Both the position numbers and the translations under genes were made by a program. Below are positions 44,489-52,708 of a stretch of DNA of 62,283 nt, one piece after another. A model generated the notes under the pieces. It saw only the letters and a list, made by a program, of their open reading frames with translations, searched no databases and had not been told where the DNA came from. The stretch lies in contig DDSN01000121.1 of NCBI GenBank assembly GCA_002343395.1, positions 1,393-63,675 on the forward strand. Reading direction: 5' to 3'. This DNA is from Hyphomonadaceae bacterium UBA2389 (lineage in GTDB: Bacteria > Pseudomonadota > Alphaproteobacteria > Caulobacterales > Aquidulcibacteraceae). Numbering within the stretch: the first letter of the stretch is position 1; the number at the start of each line of letters is the position of its first letter.

Positions 44489-45493
44489 ATGTCGGCCACA
44501 ATCAATGATGTCGCCACCCTCGCGGGCGTTTCCATCAAGACAGTGTCGAGAGTGCTTAACGGCGAACCCCATGTTCGGCCGGCGCTCCGTCAGCGTGTGA
44601 TGCAAGCCGTTGAGCAGTTGGCCTACACGCCCAACCAGGCGGCGCGGCGCCTCGCCGGCAATCGGTCATTCCTTATTGCGCTTCTCTACAACAATCCGTC
44701 GCCGAGCTACGTCGCGGCGATCCAGGAAGGCGCCGCGAGGCGCTGCCGGGAGCTCGGCTACCACCTGATCGTCGAGCCGCTGGAGCGCGAACGGGACAAC
44801 GATCCGTTGCCGGTCAGCGTGATGATGAAGACGCTTGCGCCCGACGGCGTCATTCTTATTCCGCCCTTGTCGGACGACGCCGCGCTTCTCCAGCAGCTTG
44901 CGCGCTTCGAGACGCCGGTGGTGAGGATCGCGGGCTATGGCGACGGCCCAGGCTCGCTGCTGCTCACTCCCGAACGGGAAGCCGGGCGCATGGCGGTCGC
45001 GCATTTCATAGCCAAGGGGCACAAGCGCATTGGCATCGTGGCGCCGCCATCCTTGCACCAAGCCGCTGATGAACGTTTGCTAGGCTACAAAGACGCACTG
45101 GAGGCCGCTGGTCTGCCCGTTGACCCTGACTTGATCGTGCGCGGGCGTTTCGATGTTGAATCTGGACAAGAGGCGGCGATTCACCTGCTCGCGCTGCGGC
45201 GTCCGCCAACCGCGATTTTCGCAGCCAATGACGAGATGGCGATGGGCGTCATGCGTATCGCGCGCGAGAAGCAGCTGCAGATACCGGACGATCTCTCAAT
45301 CGTCGGATTCGACGACACGCCCTCCAGCCGTAGCGCGTGGCCGCCGCTCACGACGGTGCGCCAGCCCTTGAACGAACTCAGCGCCGCCGCCGTCGATCTC
45401 ATCGTCTTGGGCGAGAGCGCTGAGAATTTCGACTGCCGGTTTACGCTGGTCGAGCGGGCCACGGTTTCTAAACCGCGCGCCGCCCGCCGCTAG
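44489..45493 (+). CDS. LacI-family transcriptional repressor of the glucan locus
   Basis: A 334-residue repressor. The N-terminal helix-turn-helix and hinge are ATINDVATLAGVSIKTVSRVLNGEPHVRPALRQRVMQAVEQLAYTPNQAARRLAG. A periplasmic-binding-protein-like sensor domain follows (IFAANDEMAMGVMRIAREKQLQIPDDLSIVGFDDTP). ATG 44489 is where the family homology begins; the open frame extends further upstream without a plausible start. It lies between two regulated units and has a candidate operator in its own promoter, so autoregulation is likely. The inducer is probably glucose or a short glucoside. Confidence 0.92.
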   Translation: MSATINDVATLAGVSIKTVSRVLNGEPHVRPALRQRVMQAVEQLAYTPNQAARRLAGNRSFLIALLYNNPSPSYVAAIQEGAARRCRELGYHLIVEPLERERDNDPLPVSVMMKTLAPDGVILIPPLSDDAALLQQLARFETPVVRIAGYGDGPGSLLLTPEREAGRMAVAHFIAKGHKRIGIVAPPSLHQAADERLLGYKDALEAAGLPVDPDLIVRGRFDVESGQEAAIHLLALRRPPTAIFAANDEMAMGVMRIAREKQLQIPDDLSIVGFDDTPSSRSAWPPLTTVRQPLNELSAAAVDLIVLGESAENFDCRFTLVERATVSKPRAARR

Positions 45494-45531
45494 AGTATTT
45501 TCCGGCGACCAACAAAAAACTAGAGCCCCGA

Positions 45532-45552
45532 TCCGATCCAAAACGGATCGGA
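45532..45552. terminator. hairpin between convergent lacI and MFS genes
   Basis: TCCGATCC (45532-45539), five-base loop, GGATCGGA (45545-45552). It is enclosed by CTAGAGC upstream and GCGCTAG downstream, giving a nested imperfect palindrome. It sits between two convergent stops and could end transcripts from both sides, although T-runs are absent. CTAGAGC-bounded palindromes are a common style of dispersed intergenic repeat in alphaproteobacteria, so it may also be such an element. Confidence 0.5.
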
Positions 45553-45594
45553 ACAGGCGCTAGCACAAGCTGGCGCTAACCGATTATCACTCCA

Positions 45595-46860
45595 TCATGC
45601 TTTGGAAGCGTGCTGGCCGAAGAAGACGATCCAGAGGTATCCAAGCACAGGCACCGCTAGCGCGAGGCTGAGGCCCATTTGGTCAGCGACGGCGCCGGTG
45701 GCGACGGGCAGGATCGCGCCGCCGACGATCGCCATGCACAACAGGCCGGCCGCTTTGGGCGCTTCCTCGCCAATGCCGCGCAGTGATTGTGAGAAGATCG
45801 TCGGGAACATGATGGAGTTCATCAAACCGACCGCAAGCAGCGTGGCTGCTGAGACGAAACCGGTTGTCAGTGCGCTTGTCGCGGTGAGCGCGATCGCGCC
45901 CAAGGCAAACAGGCTCAGTATGTGGCCGGGATTGATCCGCCGCATGATCGCCGCGCCGATGAAGCGTCCGACCATGGCGCCGCCCCAGTACAGGCTGACG
46001 AGTTGGCCGGCCTGCTGCTCGCTGGCGCCAAGCCGCTCCGGCGCGCTGAGATAGTTAACCAGGACCGAGCCGATCGACACTTCCGCGCCCACATAAGCGA
46101 AGATCGCGATGACGCCGAAGAGAAGCCGAGGATTGGACAGCAGGTGAAGACCGAGGCCCTTGCTCGGCGCTTCGCCGGTGCGCGGGAGCAAATCGCGCTT
46201 GAGCCAGAACACAAGCATGAGAACCCCGAGCAGCGCGGCGATCCCGAGATAGGGCGTCTGGACCTGCGCGGCCTCCGCAATACGCATCGCGCTGAGCTGG
46301 TCGGGCGACAACTGCGAGATGTCGACCGCTTCGGTTGAGTCGCTCAAGATGAGACGCGCCCCAATGAAGGGCCCGATAAAGGTGCCGAGCGAGTTGAACG
46401 CCTGCGCAAGCGTGAGGCGCGAAGAGCTTGTCGCCTCCGGCCCCACGATGGAGATCACGGCGTTGGCGGCCACCTGCAGAATGGTGATGCCGCCCGACAT
46501 GATGAAGAGCGCGACGAGAAAGCCTTCATAGACGCCCATTCGCGCCGCCGGTGCGAACAGCAAGCAGCCGATGGCCATAACCAAGAGACCGACCACAATT
46601 CCGCGCATGTAGCCAAGGCGGCTCACGATGGCGCCGGCCGGCATCGAGAACACAAAATAGCCGATGAAGAACGCGAACTGCGTCAGCATCGCTTCTGTGT
46701 AGCTGAGCGTGAACAGCCCTTTCAGCTTCGGCACCAGAATGTCGATCAGAACGGTGGCGAAGCCCCAGAGGAAGAAGAGGCCGAGGGAGAGGACGAAAAG
46801 GACGCTATCCGCCTTGGTTTCACCCTGCTGCACGCGGGCGGTCTGGGGCGCGGTGGCCAT
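45595..46860 (-). CDS. FucP/GluP-type MFS sugar transporter
   Basis: Inner-membrane sugar:proton symporter, 421 residues, about 12 helices. FFLWGFATVLIDILVPKLKGLF, FFIGYFVFSMPAGAIVSRLGYMRGIVVGL and ILQVAANAVISIVGPEATSSSRLTLAQAFNSLGTFIGP are characteristic of the fucose/glucose-galactose permease family. With glucokinase next to it, glucose is the likely substrate. A LacI-type palindrome (46909-46924) lies about 50 bases upstream of its ATG. Confidence 0.92.
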   Translation of the reverse strand: MATAPQTARVQQGETKADSVLFVLSLGLFFLWGFATVLIDILVPKLKGLFTLSYTEAMLTQFAFFIGYFVFSMPAGAIVSRLGYMRGIVVGLLVMAIGCLLFAPAARMGVYEGFLVALFIMSGGITILQVAANAVISIVGPEATSSSRLTLAQAFNSLGTFIGPFIGARLILSDSTEAVDISQLSPDQLSAMRIAEAAQVQTPYLGIAALLGVLMLVFWLKRDLLPRTGEAPSKGLGLHLLSNPRLLFGVIAIFAYVGAEVSIGSVLVNYLSAPERLGASEQQAGQLVSLYWGGAMVGRFIGAAIMRRINPGHILSLFALGAIALTATSALTTGFVSAATLLAVGLMNSIMFPTIFSQSLRGIGEEAPKAAGLLCMAIVGGAILPVATGAVADQMGLSLALAVPVLGYLWIVFFGQHASKA

Positions 46861-46908
46861 GGTCGTTATCTCCCTACTGGCGTCCGCCAGGGAGGTTATT
46901 CGCCTCCC

Positions 46909-46924
46909 TTGGCAGCGCTGTCAT
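46909..46924. promoter_or_regulatory. predicted LacI operator between MFS and glucokinase genes
   Basis: TTGGCAGCGCTGTCAT has a CAGCGCTG core that is perfectly palindromic and matches the TTGACAG-CTGTCAA pattern with two changes. It lies between the divergent MFS carrier and glucokinase genes and could control both. Confidence 0.68.
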
Positions 46925-47034
46925 TTTTGTCGTGACACGGGCCTACACCACGAATATGCCTGGGGGCAAATGGTTTTGAGGGAGCTGTCCCCGGTGCCGC
47001 CTCGCGCTGGGTCAGCCCGCTGAAGGGTGATCCT

Positions 47035-48048
47035 TTGGACGGCGCAAGCGGTGTTTCCGAGGAAGTGCTCGTCGCCGACGTTGGAGGCACGAATTGCCGT
47101 CTCGCGCTTGGGAAGGTGGTTGGCGGAAACTTCGCCCTTTCGAGGCGAAAGGTCTACGCAACCGGCGAGCAAGGGGATCTGGCCGACGTCGTGCGCGACT
47201 TTCTCGGCGCCGATGGGCGGCCGACGTATGCCGCGTTTGCAGTCGCTGGTCCGGTCGACGGCGACACCATCGCTCTCACGAATGCGCAGTGGCGGTTCAG
47301 CCTGGCGGCGATGGAGCATACGTTTGGCTTCCGACGCGCCATCGCGGTGAATGATCTCGTCGCGCAGGCGGAAGCGGCGATCCGTTTGACGCCCGCCGAC
47401 ATCGCGATGATTGGCGATCAGGCGCTGCCGGCGCGTGCGCGTACAGCCATCATTGGCGTCGGCACCGGACTCGGATTGGCGAGCGTCTCATACAGCGGCG
47501 GAACCGCTACGATTGTGCCGACCGAGGGCGGGCATTCGGGATTCGCGCCTTTCGATACGCTCGACGTGGAGGTCATGGAGCAATGGCTGCCGGAAACCGG
47601 CCGTGTCGTCGCGGAACACGTTGTGTCGGGACCTGGACTTGTGCGCCTGCATAACACGCTTCGGACGCTGCGCAATCAAAGGCCGGAGCCAGGCCTCGAC
47701 GGGCGCGAGATCGTCCGCCGTGCTTTCGAGCTGGAAGACGGCCCGTGCCTGGAAACCGTTCACCGGTTCTCGCTCGCGTTGGCGAGCGTTTGCGCCGACT
47801 TCGCACTGGTACAGGGCGCGGAAGCGATCATTCTGGTCGGTGATATCGTGAATAGTTTGCTGCCAGAGTTGCGGTCGGATGCGTTCCGCGCGCGTTTTGA
47901 GCAATATGGGCCGCGGCGTGGCTTTCTTTCTGGCGTTCCTATCGGCGTGGCCACGGGGCGGGACCTTGGTCTGATCGGCGCCTACCATCATCTGCAGCGC
48001 GCTCTGCAAGCCGGCGAACGAAAGCAGCCAATCTCCCACGCCGTGTGA
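47035..48048 (+). CDS. glk: glucokinase
   Basis: Phosphorylates glucose with ATP to glucose 6-phosphate. The 337-residue protein starts at TTG 47035 behind GAAGGGTGA. It shows the ATP-binding LVADVGGTNCRLALG, AVAGPVDGDTIALTNAQWRFS, AVNDLVAQAEA (catalytic Asp), GVGTGLGLAS and PTEGGHSGFAP, all typical of the bacterial Glk family. It is divergent from the MFS sugar carrier with a LacI operator candidate between them, which supports uptake-phosphorylation coupling for glucose released by GH3/GH30. Confidence 0.95.
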   Translation: MDGASGVSEEVLVADVGGTNCRLALGKVVGGNFALSRRKVYATGEQGDLADVVRDFLGADGRPTYAAFAVAGPVDGDTIALTNAQWRFSLAAMEHTFGFRRAIAVNDLVAQAEAAIRLTPADIAMIGDQALPARARTAIIGVGTGLGLASVSYSGGTATIVPTEGGHSGFAPFDTLDVEVMEQWLPETGRVVAEHVVSGPGLVRLHNTLRTLRNQRPEPGLDGREIVRRAFELEDGPCLETVHRFSLALASVCADFALVQGAEAIILVGDIVNSLLPELRSDAFRARFEQYGPRRGFLSGVPIGVATGRDLGLIGAYHHLQRALQAGERKQPISHAV

Positions 48049-48060
48049 TCGCCGCCGAAG

Positions 48061-49335
48061 CTAAGCCGAGACCGCCATCGTCTCCAGCATCTCTACGATG
48101 GCGCCGTTGTCGTAGAGCGCGATCGGACCAAACTGCAGGAAGACGGCCTCGCTTTGGAGCGGGCGGAAGAATACGTAATCATCCACGGCGAGCGCAACGC
48201 GCCGCGAGCCGTTGAGCATTTCCTGATTACTCGAACGGCCGAAGATCGCGTTGTACCGCAGTCCCGGCGGCGACTCCGGCCGCGCCAGCCAGTGACCGCC
48301 ATAGATGAAGAAAGCGCGTTGGGTGTTGGGGTCCCAGAGCGCCATGGCGCCCTGCACGTTCTCCAAAGCCGGAAGGCGCGTGCGATCGAGCGCCTTGAGC
48401 ACCGGGGTTGCGATGAAAGCCGCGGGCGCATGGTGCGCGAGCGTTGGGATGTCGAAGTCGACGGGCTTCACAAACGCTGACCCAACCGACACTTCGTTGG
48501 CTGCCGTTCCTGCCGCGTGAAGCTTGTAGGTGGGGCTGCCCGCCGTGTTGAGTGTGAGCGTGCGCGGGTCGGCGCCAAGTTCGTCGGCGAGGCACGCAAT
48601 GGCCTCGCGATAGCGTGTCTGGACCCTTCGGAAAGCGCCGTTCGAGTCAGGCACTTTCGCGACATGAGGGTCATACCCCATCAGGCCCGCGATTTCGATC
48701 AACGGCTCTGTCTTGGCGATGTCGATGGCGGCTTTCAACGCCTCGATTGTTTGAAATCCGCCGCGGTGCAGGCCAACGTCGATCTCGAAATTGACGCGAA
48801 TGCGCACATCGCGGCCGCGCGCTGCTTCGATGTACTCGCGGAGCCGCGCGGGCGTGTCGATAAGCCATTGCGGCGAGCCCGCTGGGCTGCCTGCGCCAAG
48901 GCCGATGATCGCCGCCGCTTCTCGAATCGGCAGGGGTTTTCCCAACAACAGGTCCGAGGCTGGACGCGCCGCGATCATCTCACGAAGCGTCGCGCCATTG
49001 AAAACCATGTAGCGATGCGTGCGGAGCCGCTCCGCGAGCGGATCGAGCAATCCGAACGCTGGCAACGATTTGACGACGAGTCTCAGAGGCAGGCCGCTCG
49101 GCGCCAAAGTCGCCGCCGCCGCGTCCGCATTCGCCAGCATCCGCGCGCGATCGACGATGAGCGTGGGGCGCGCGATCCCCGCGGCCGCCAACGCCCGCGA
49201 TAGCTCAAGAAAATAGTCGCTATGCGCGCCGCCACGATCCTTGGGCTTGAAAACCCACGCGCCCAGGGCGACCGCGCCAGCAAGCCCGGTTCGCACGAGA
49301 AGTGAACGCCGCGTCCTTTCAGGCGCCGTCGTCAA
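48061..49335 (-). CDS. Tat-exported PLP-dependent alanine-racemase-fold protein (D-threonine aldolase-like)
   Basis: A 424-residue protein with a fold-III PLP barrel. PTLIVDRARMLANADAA and LRLVVKSLP hold the probable PLP Lys; later motifs are NFEIDVGLHRGGF, IAGLMGYDPHVAK and NTAGSPTYKLHA. The N-terminus RTRRSLLVRTGLAGAVALGAW is a twin-arginine signal, so the folded holo-protein would be exported. It overlaps the upstream aldonolactone-oxidase gene by 17 bases. The reaction is unknown: related proteins are D-threonine aldolases, D-serine dehydratases or racemases. Confidence 0.83.
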   Translation of the reverse strand: MTTAPERTRRSLLVRTGLAGAVALGAWVFKPKDRGGAHSDYFLELSRALAAAGIARPTLIVDRARMLANADAAAATLAPSGLPLRLVVKSLPAFGLLDPLAERLRTHRYMVFNGATLREMIAARPASDLLLGKPLPIREAAAIIGLGAGSPAGSPQWLIDTPARLREYIEAARGRDVRIRVNFEIDVGLHRGGFQTIEALKAAIDIAKTEPLIEIAGLMGYDPHVAKVPDSNGAFRRVQTRYREAIACLADELGADPRTLTLNTAGSPTYKLHAAGTAANEVSVGSAFVKPVDFDIPTLAHHAPAAFIATPVLKALDRTRLPALENVQGAMALWDPNTQRAFFIYGGHWLARPESPPGLRYNAIFGRSSNQEMLNGSRRVALAVDDYVFFRPLQSEAVFLQFGPIALYDNGAIVEMLETMAVSA

Positions 49336-50728
49336 GGAACACTCTCCTTAGGTGCTCGTTCAGCAGGCGACCCTCAGGGTCGAGCTCGCGCCGAAGGGCG
49401 CAGGCGTCCGCGAACCGCGGATAGAGGTCAGCGAGGCCGCGCGCGCTCTGGGAGTGCAGTTTGCCCCAATGCGGCCGCCCTCCATGGCGTTGGAATATCG
49501 GCTCGATCAGATCGAACAGGAAGCGATGATCGTCCTTGTAGTAGGCGTGGACGGCGATCGATCCGCAGTCTCGCCCGAAAAACGGCGAAAGCCACGCGTC
49601 GTCTCGGCGGATGACGCGTGCTTCGAGGGGGAAAAACACGTCGCTGCGATGCCGTTCAATCGCGGCGACGACCTCGCGCAAAGCGGGGATCTGTTGCTCC
49701 AAGGGAAGGTGGTACTCCATCTCATTGAACCGGACGGGGCGCTCGTTGGAGAGCAGTTTCCAACCCTCGTCGACGGCTTCGGTGGGCGCCTGGTTGTCGA
49801 ACGCCATGTGCGCCACGGCGCGGCGCAGCGCCGGGGCGACGCCCAGCCAGTCGCGCAACTGCTTCAGCTGCATGAGCGCATCGGCGTCTTCATCCGGCCC
49901 TCTTGGGCGAACCGGCAAATCAGTGGGATCGTGGCTGATGATCACCGCGTACCCCGTGAACGGCACGGCATAGAACTCTACATTCCTATGCGCCGCCTGC
50001 AGCGTGGGCCATTGCTCCAACGTTTCGTCGAGGCTGGCGATCCATGTGCGCTTCAGCACGCGGCCGAGCGGGTCGTTCTGAAGCTCGATTTGTGTGATGA
50101 GGCCAAACGCGCCAAGACCAACGAGCGCTGCCTGAAAGACTTCTTGATTTTGCGTCGGCGAGCACTCCTTGATCTCTCCGTTCGCAAGCATCAGGCGAAA
50201 GCTCGTAATCCGCGCATGGAGCGCGGGAAACGCGAGGCCGGTTCCGTGCGTCGCTGTCGATACGCCGCCCGCGAGCGATTGTTCGTTGATGTCGGGGAGG
50301 TTCGGCATCTCCTGTCCGATCGCCGCCAGCGCCGGACCGACCTCAGAGAGCCGCGTCCCGGCCCAGAATGTTGCGCGCACGGCGCTCGCATCGTCGGCGA
50401 CTAGCCCTTTCATGCGATCGAGCGAGAGCAGCGCGCCGCGTGTGGTCGCAAGTCCGGTAAACGAATGACCGGCGCCGACTGGACGTATCGGGGTCCGCGC
50501 GGCCCGCAGCATGTCCGCGAGTTCTTCTTCGTTCTGCGGCGCCAGTCGCATCGCGGGGTAAGCGTGCTCTATGCCGGACCAATTGCGCCAGAGCAGGCGC
50601 CCTTGCGCGTCCTGCGTCGGCGGCGAGGCGGGCTCTCGGTCGCGCCACGCGCGATACCCAGCGGCGACGGCCGCTCCGCCTCCAAGCGCCACGCCCGCGC
50701 CAGTCAAAACGGTTCTACGCGATACCAT
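49319..50728 (-). CDS. Tat-exported FAD-linked aldonolactone oxidase/dehydrogenase
   Basis: Flavoprotein of the vanillyl-alcohol-oxidase superfamily, close to D-arabinono/L-gulono-1,4-lactone oxidases; 469 residues. The N-terminus SRRTVLTGAGVALGGGAAVAAG is a Tat signal. The FAD domain has PIRPVGAGHSFTGLATT and NEQSLAGGVSTATHGTG, and the C-terminal ALO signature RPHWGKLHSQSARGLADLYPRF is clear. The gene follows a cytochrome c gene by one base, so electrons probably go to that cytochrome rather than to oxygen. Substrate could be a sugar lactone or another polyol/alditol. Confidence 0.88.
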   Translation of the reverse strand: MVSRRTVLTGAGVALGGGAAVAAGYRAWRDREPASPPTQDAQGRLLWRNWSGIEHAYPAMRLAPQNEEELADMLRAARTPIRPVGAGHSFTGLATTRGALLSLDRMKGLVADDASAVRATFWAGTRLSEVGPALAAIGQEMPNLPDINEQSLAGGVSTATHGTGLAFPALHARITSFRLMLANGEIKECSPTQNQEVFQAALVGLGAFGLITQIELQNDPLGRVLKRTWIASLDETLEQWPTLQAAHRNVEFYAVPFTGYAVIISHDPTDLPVRPRGPDEDADALMQLKQLRDWLGVAPALRRAVAHMAFDNQAPTEAVDEGWKLLSNERPVRFNEMEYHLPLEQQIPALREVVAAIERHRSDVFFPLEARVIRRDDAWLSPFFGRDCGSIAVHAYYKDDHRFLFDLIEPIFQRHGGRPHWGKLHSQSARGLADLYPRFADACALRRELDPEGRLLNEHLRRVFLDDGA

Positions 50729-50729
50729 G

Positions 50730-51080
50730 TTAGTCTTCTCGTCCAGCCATAAACCGGATCAGGGCGCGGTAATCGTCGGCAGTGCAGGAAAAGCATTGTC
50801 CGCCCGCGGGCATGCCGTTGAAGCCGCCGATAGTGTGCTCTAGCAACGTCGCTTCGCTCTTTCGCCAACGTTCGTCCCACTCGCGATGGTCGAGGGCCAG
50901 CGGCGCGCCTGTTTCGACGCTGCCGTGGCAGTTTCTGCATGCCCCGCGATAGAGTTCGGCGAGGCGGGGATCGGCAGGCGCCGCAGCCGCCGCGCGTGCG
51001 GCGGCGTTATCCTGTGGCTGAGCAGGTGCGTTGCACGCGGCCAACGCGCCGAGCGCGAACACGATGACAAAAGTACGCAA
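50730..51080 (-). CDS. c-type cytochrome lipoprotein
   Basis: A 116-residue single-haem cytochrome c. The haem motif is CRNCH (about residue 46), and GMPAGG later supplies the probable axial Met. A second CFSC pair near the C-terminus resembles cytochrome c5-type proteins. The start is TTG 51080, chosen because AGAGGAG lies eight bases upstream. The signal peptide ends in LGALAACNA, a lipobox. It is the first gene of the operon with the aldonolactone oxidase and PLP-fold genes and probably accepts electrons from the oxidase. Confidence 0.85.
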   Translation of the reverse strand: MRTFVIVFALGALAACNAPAQPQDNAAARAAAAAPADPRLAELYRGACRNCHGSVETGAPLALDHREWDERWRKSEATLLEHTIGGFNGMPAGGQCFSCTADDYRALIRFMAGRED

Positions 51081-51123
51081 GCGCCAGACTCCTCTCGGGT
51101 CAAGGCTGGGGCGCCTTGAAAAT

Positions 51124-51137
51124 ATAGTCAAGACTAT
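51124..51137. promoter_or_regulatory. 14-bp palindrome between cytochrome operon and tetR
   Basis: ATAGTCAAGACTAT is a perfect 6-bp inverted repeat around AA. It lies 15 bases before the TetR-type ATG and about 44 bases before the divergent cytochrome start, overlapping AT-rich promoter-like sequence. A TetR operator is the natural reading. Confidence 0.65.
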
Positions 51138-51152
51138 TGTATTGTATCGGTC

Positions 51153-51776
51153 ATGACAAAGCGCCGCCGCGCCCCGGAACCAGTGCAGGCGCGCGCGCTT
51201 GCGACGCGAGAATCCTTGATCGAGGCCTGCGCGGCGTTGTTGGGCGATGTCGGTGTTGAACGCCTTTCAACCAATCTGATCTGCGCCGAGGCCGGCGTGA
51301 CGCCGCCCGCATTTTACCGTTACTTTCGCGACAAGTACGAGATCTTGGGGGAACTCGGGGGGCGGTTGATGGCTGCGCAAAATGCGGTGATCGAGGCCCT
51401 GATCGCCGACCGGAGCGCCGAGGTTTCGGAATTGCGCTTGCAGTCGGTGATCGCAGAGACGATCGAAGTTACGAGAGCGTCTTCAGGCGGGCCCTGGGTG
51501 TTGCGCGCGCTGCGGGCGGTGCCGTCTTTGCAGCACGTTAGGCTGAATTCCCACAGGCGCATGGCGAAGGCGCTTGTTAGGTACGCGGGTCGGCGCAGCG
51601 CCCGCGCCGAATTGCAGGCGAGACTTATGATTGATCTCGGTTACGCGGCCATCGAACTCGCTTTCGACGAGCCGGCGATGCGCCCGCAAGCGATTGCGGC
51701 CGAGGCGGCGCGAACCCTTATCGTGCTTGCGGGCGATCTTTTGCCCCGAACGAAAAGCGCTCAGCCGCGCGATTAG
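51153..51776 (+). CDS. TetR/AcrR-family transcriptional regulator
   Basis: A 207-residue dimeric repressor. The N-terminal helix-turn-helix is LIEACAALLGDVGVERLSTNLICAEAGVTPPAFYRYFRDKYEIL; the rest is a helical ligand-binding domain with no specific signature. It is divergent from the cytochrome/oxidase/PLP-fold operon with a palindrome in the 72-base gap, so it probably represses that operon and itself. Its end is two bases from the convergent ilvE. Confidence 0.9.
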   Translation: MTKRRRAPEPVQARALATRESLIEACAALLGDVGVERLSTNLICAEAGVTPPAFYRYFRDKYEILGELGGRLMAAQNAVIEALIADRSAEVSELRLQSVIAETIEVTRASSGGPWVLRALRAVPSLQHVRLNSHRRMAKALVRYAGRRSARAELQARLMIDLGYAAIELAFDEPAMRPQAIAAEAARTLIVLAGDLLPRTKSAQPRD

Positions 51777-51777
51777 C

Positions 51778-52704
51778 TCAGGCGTCCACGCCGGCAAGCT
51801 CGGTCGCGCGCGCCGTCGGCGATGGCTGCTGGGGCTTGCGAACGAGCGCGCCATAGACCTCCGCGAGGCGGAAAGTGAGTTCGCCTGGCGTGAACGTCTG
51901 CCCCGCGATTTCGCCGACGGGCGTCACCTCGGCCGCGGTGCCAGTAACGAAACACTCGCTAAACGTCGGGAGTTCGGCGGGCGCGATTTTGCGCTCTGTA
52001 ACTGTCACGCCCGAGGCGCGCGCCAACCCGATGACGGTCCGGCGCGTAATGCCGTCAAGAAAACAATCGGCGACCGGCGTATGGATCGCGCCGTCACGAA
52101 CAAAGAACACATTCGCGCCGGTCGTCTCGGCGATGTTTCCGTCGCTGTCGAGCATCAGCGCGTCGTCGAACCCGGTTCGTTCAGCGATGTTCTTGGACAC
52201 GGTGCAGATCATGTAGAGGCCAACCGCTTTCGCGCCAGTGGGCGCTGCGTTGGCTGGTGGGCGGCGGTACTGGGCCCAGCACAAACGAATGCCGCGCGCG
52301 AACTTGGCCTCGTCGAAGTACTTTGGCCACTCCCAAACGGCGATTGCTGTGTGGATCCGAGTCTCTCGCGCTGATACGCTCAGCTGTTCCGCGCCGCGCC
52401 AGGCGATCGGGCGGACATAGCAATCAGGCAGGCCATTGCGGGCGCAGGTTTCAGTGCAGGCTTGATCGATCTCGGCTTGTTGAAACGGAATTGCGAAATC
52501 CAACATAGTCGCCGACGCGAACAAGCGTTCGGTATGCTCTGAAAGCGCGAAAACGCGCCCGTCGTACATCCGCTCGCCCTCGAAAACCGCGGAACCATAA
52601 TGCAGCGCATGCGTGAGAATGTGAATCTTCGCCTCACGCCACGGCACGAAGCGCCCGTCGAACCAAATCCAACCATCACGGTCGTCAAAAGGAATAAGGG
52701 CCAT
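51778..52704 (-). CDS. ilvE: branched-chain amino-acid aminotransferase
   Basis: Transfers amino groups between branched-chain amino acids and 2-oxoglutarate, PLP-dependent fold IV, 308 residues. Signals are WIWFDGRFVPWREAKIHILTHALHYGSAVFEGERMYDG, YVRPIAWRG, GAKAVGLYMICTVSKNIAERTGFDDALMLDSDGNIAETTGANVFFV (contains the PLP Lys and Glu) and FVTGTAAEVTPVGEI. ATG 52704 is where homology starts. It begins four bases after the stop of the DnaG-LeuB chimeric frame, so a leuB-ilvE linkage is intact at this end. Confidence 0.94.
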   Translation of the reverse strand: MALIPFDDRDGWIWFDGRFVPWREAKIHILTHALHYGSAVFEGERMYDGRVFALSEHTERLFASATMLDFAIPFQQAEIDQACTETCARNGLPDCYVRPIAWRGAEQLSVSARETRIHTAIAVWEWPKYFDEAKFARGIRLCWAQYRRPPANAAPTGAKAVGLYMICTVSKNIAERTGFDDALMLDSDGNIAETTGANVFFVRDGAIHTPVADCFLDGITRRTVIGLARASGVTVTERKIAPAELPTFSECFVTGTAAEVTPVGEIAGQTFTPGELTFRLAEVYGALVRKPQQPSPTARATELAGVDA

Positions 52705-52708
52705 GGCG

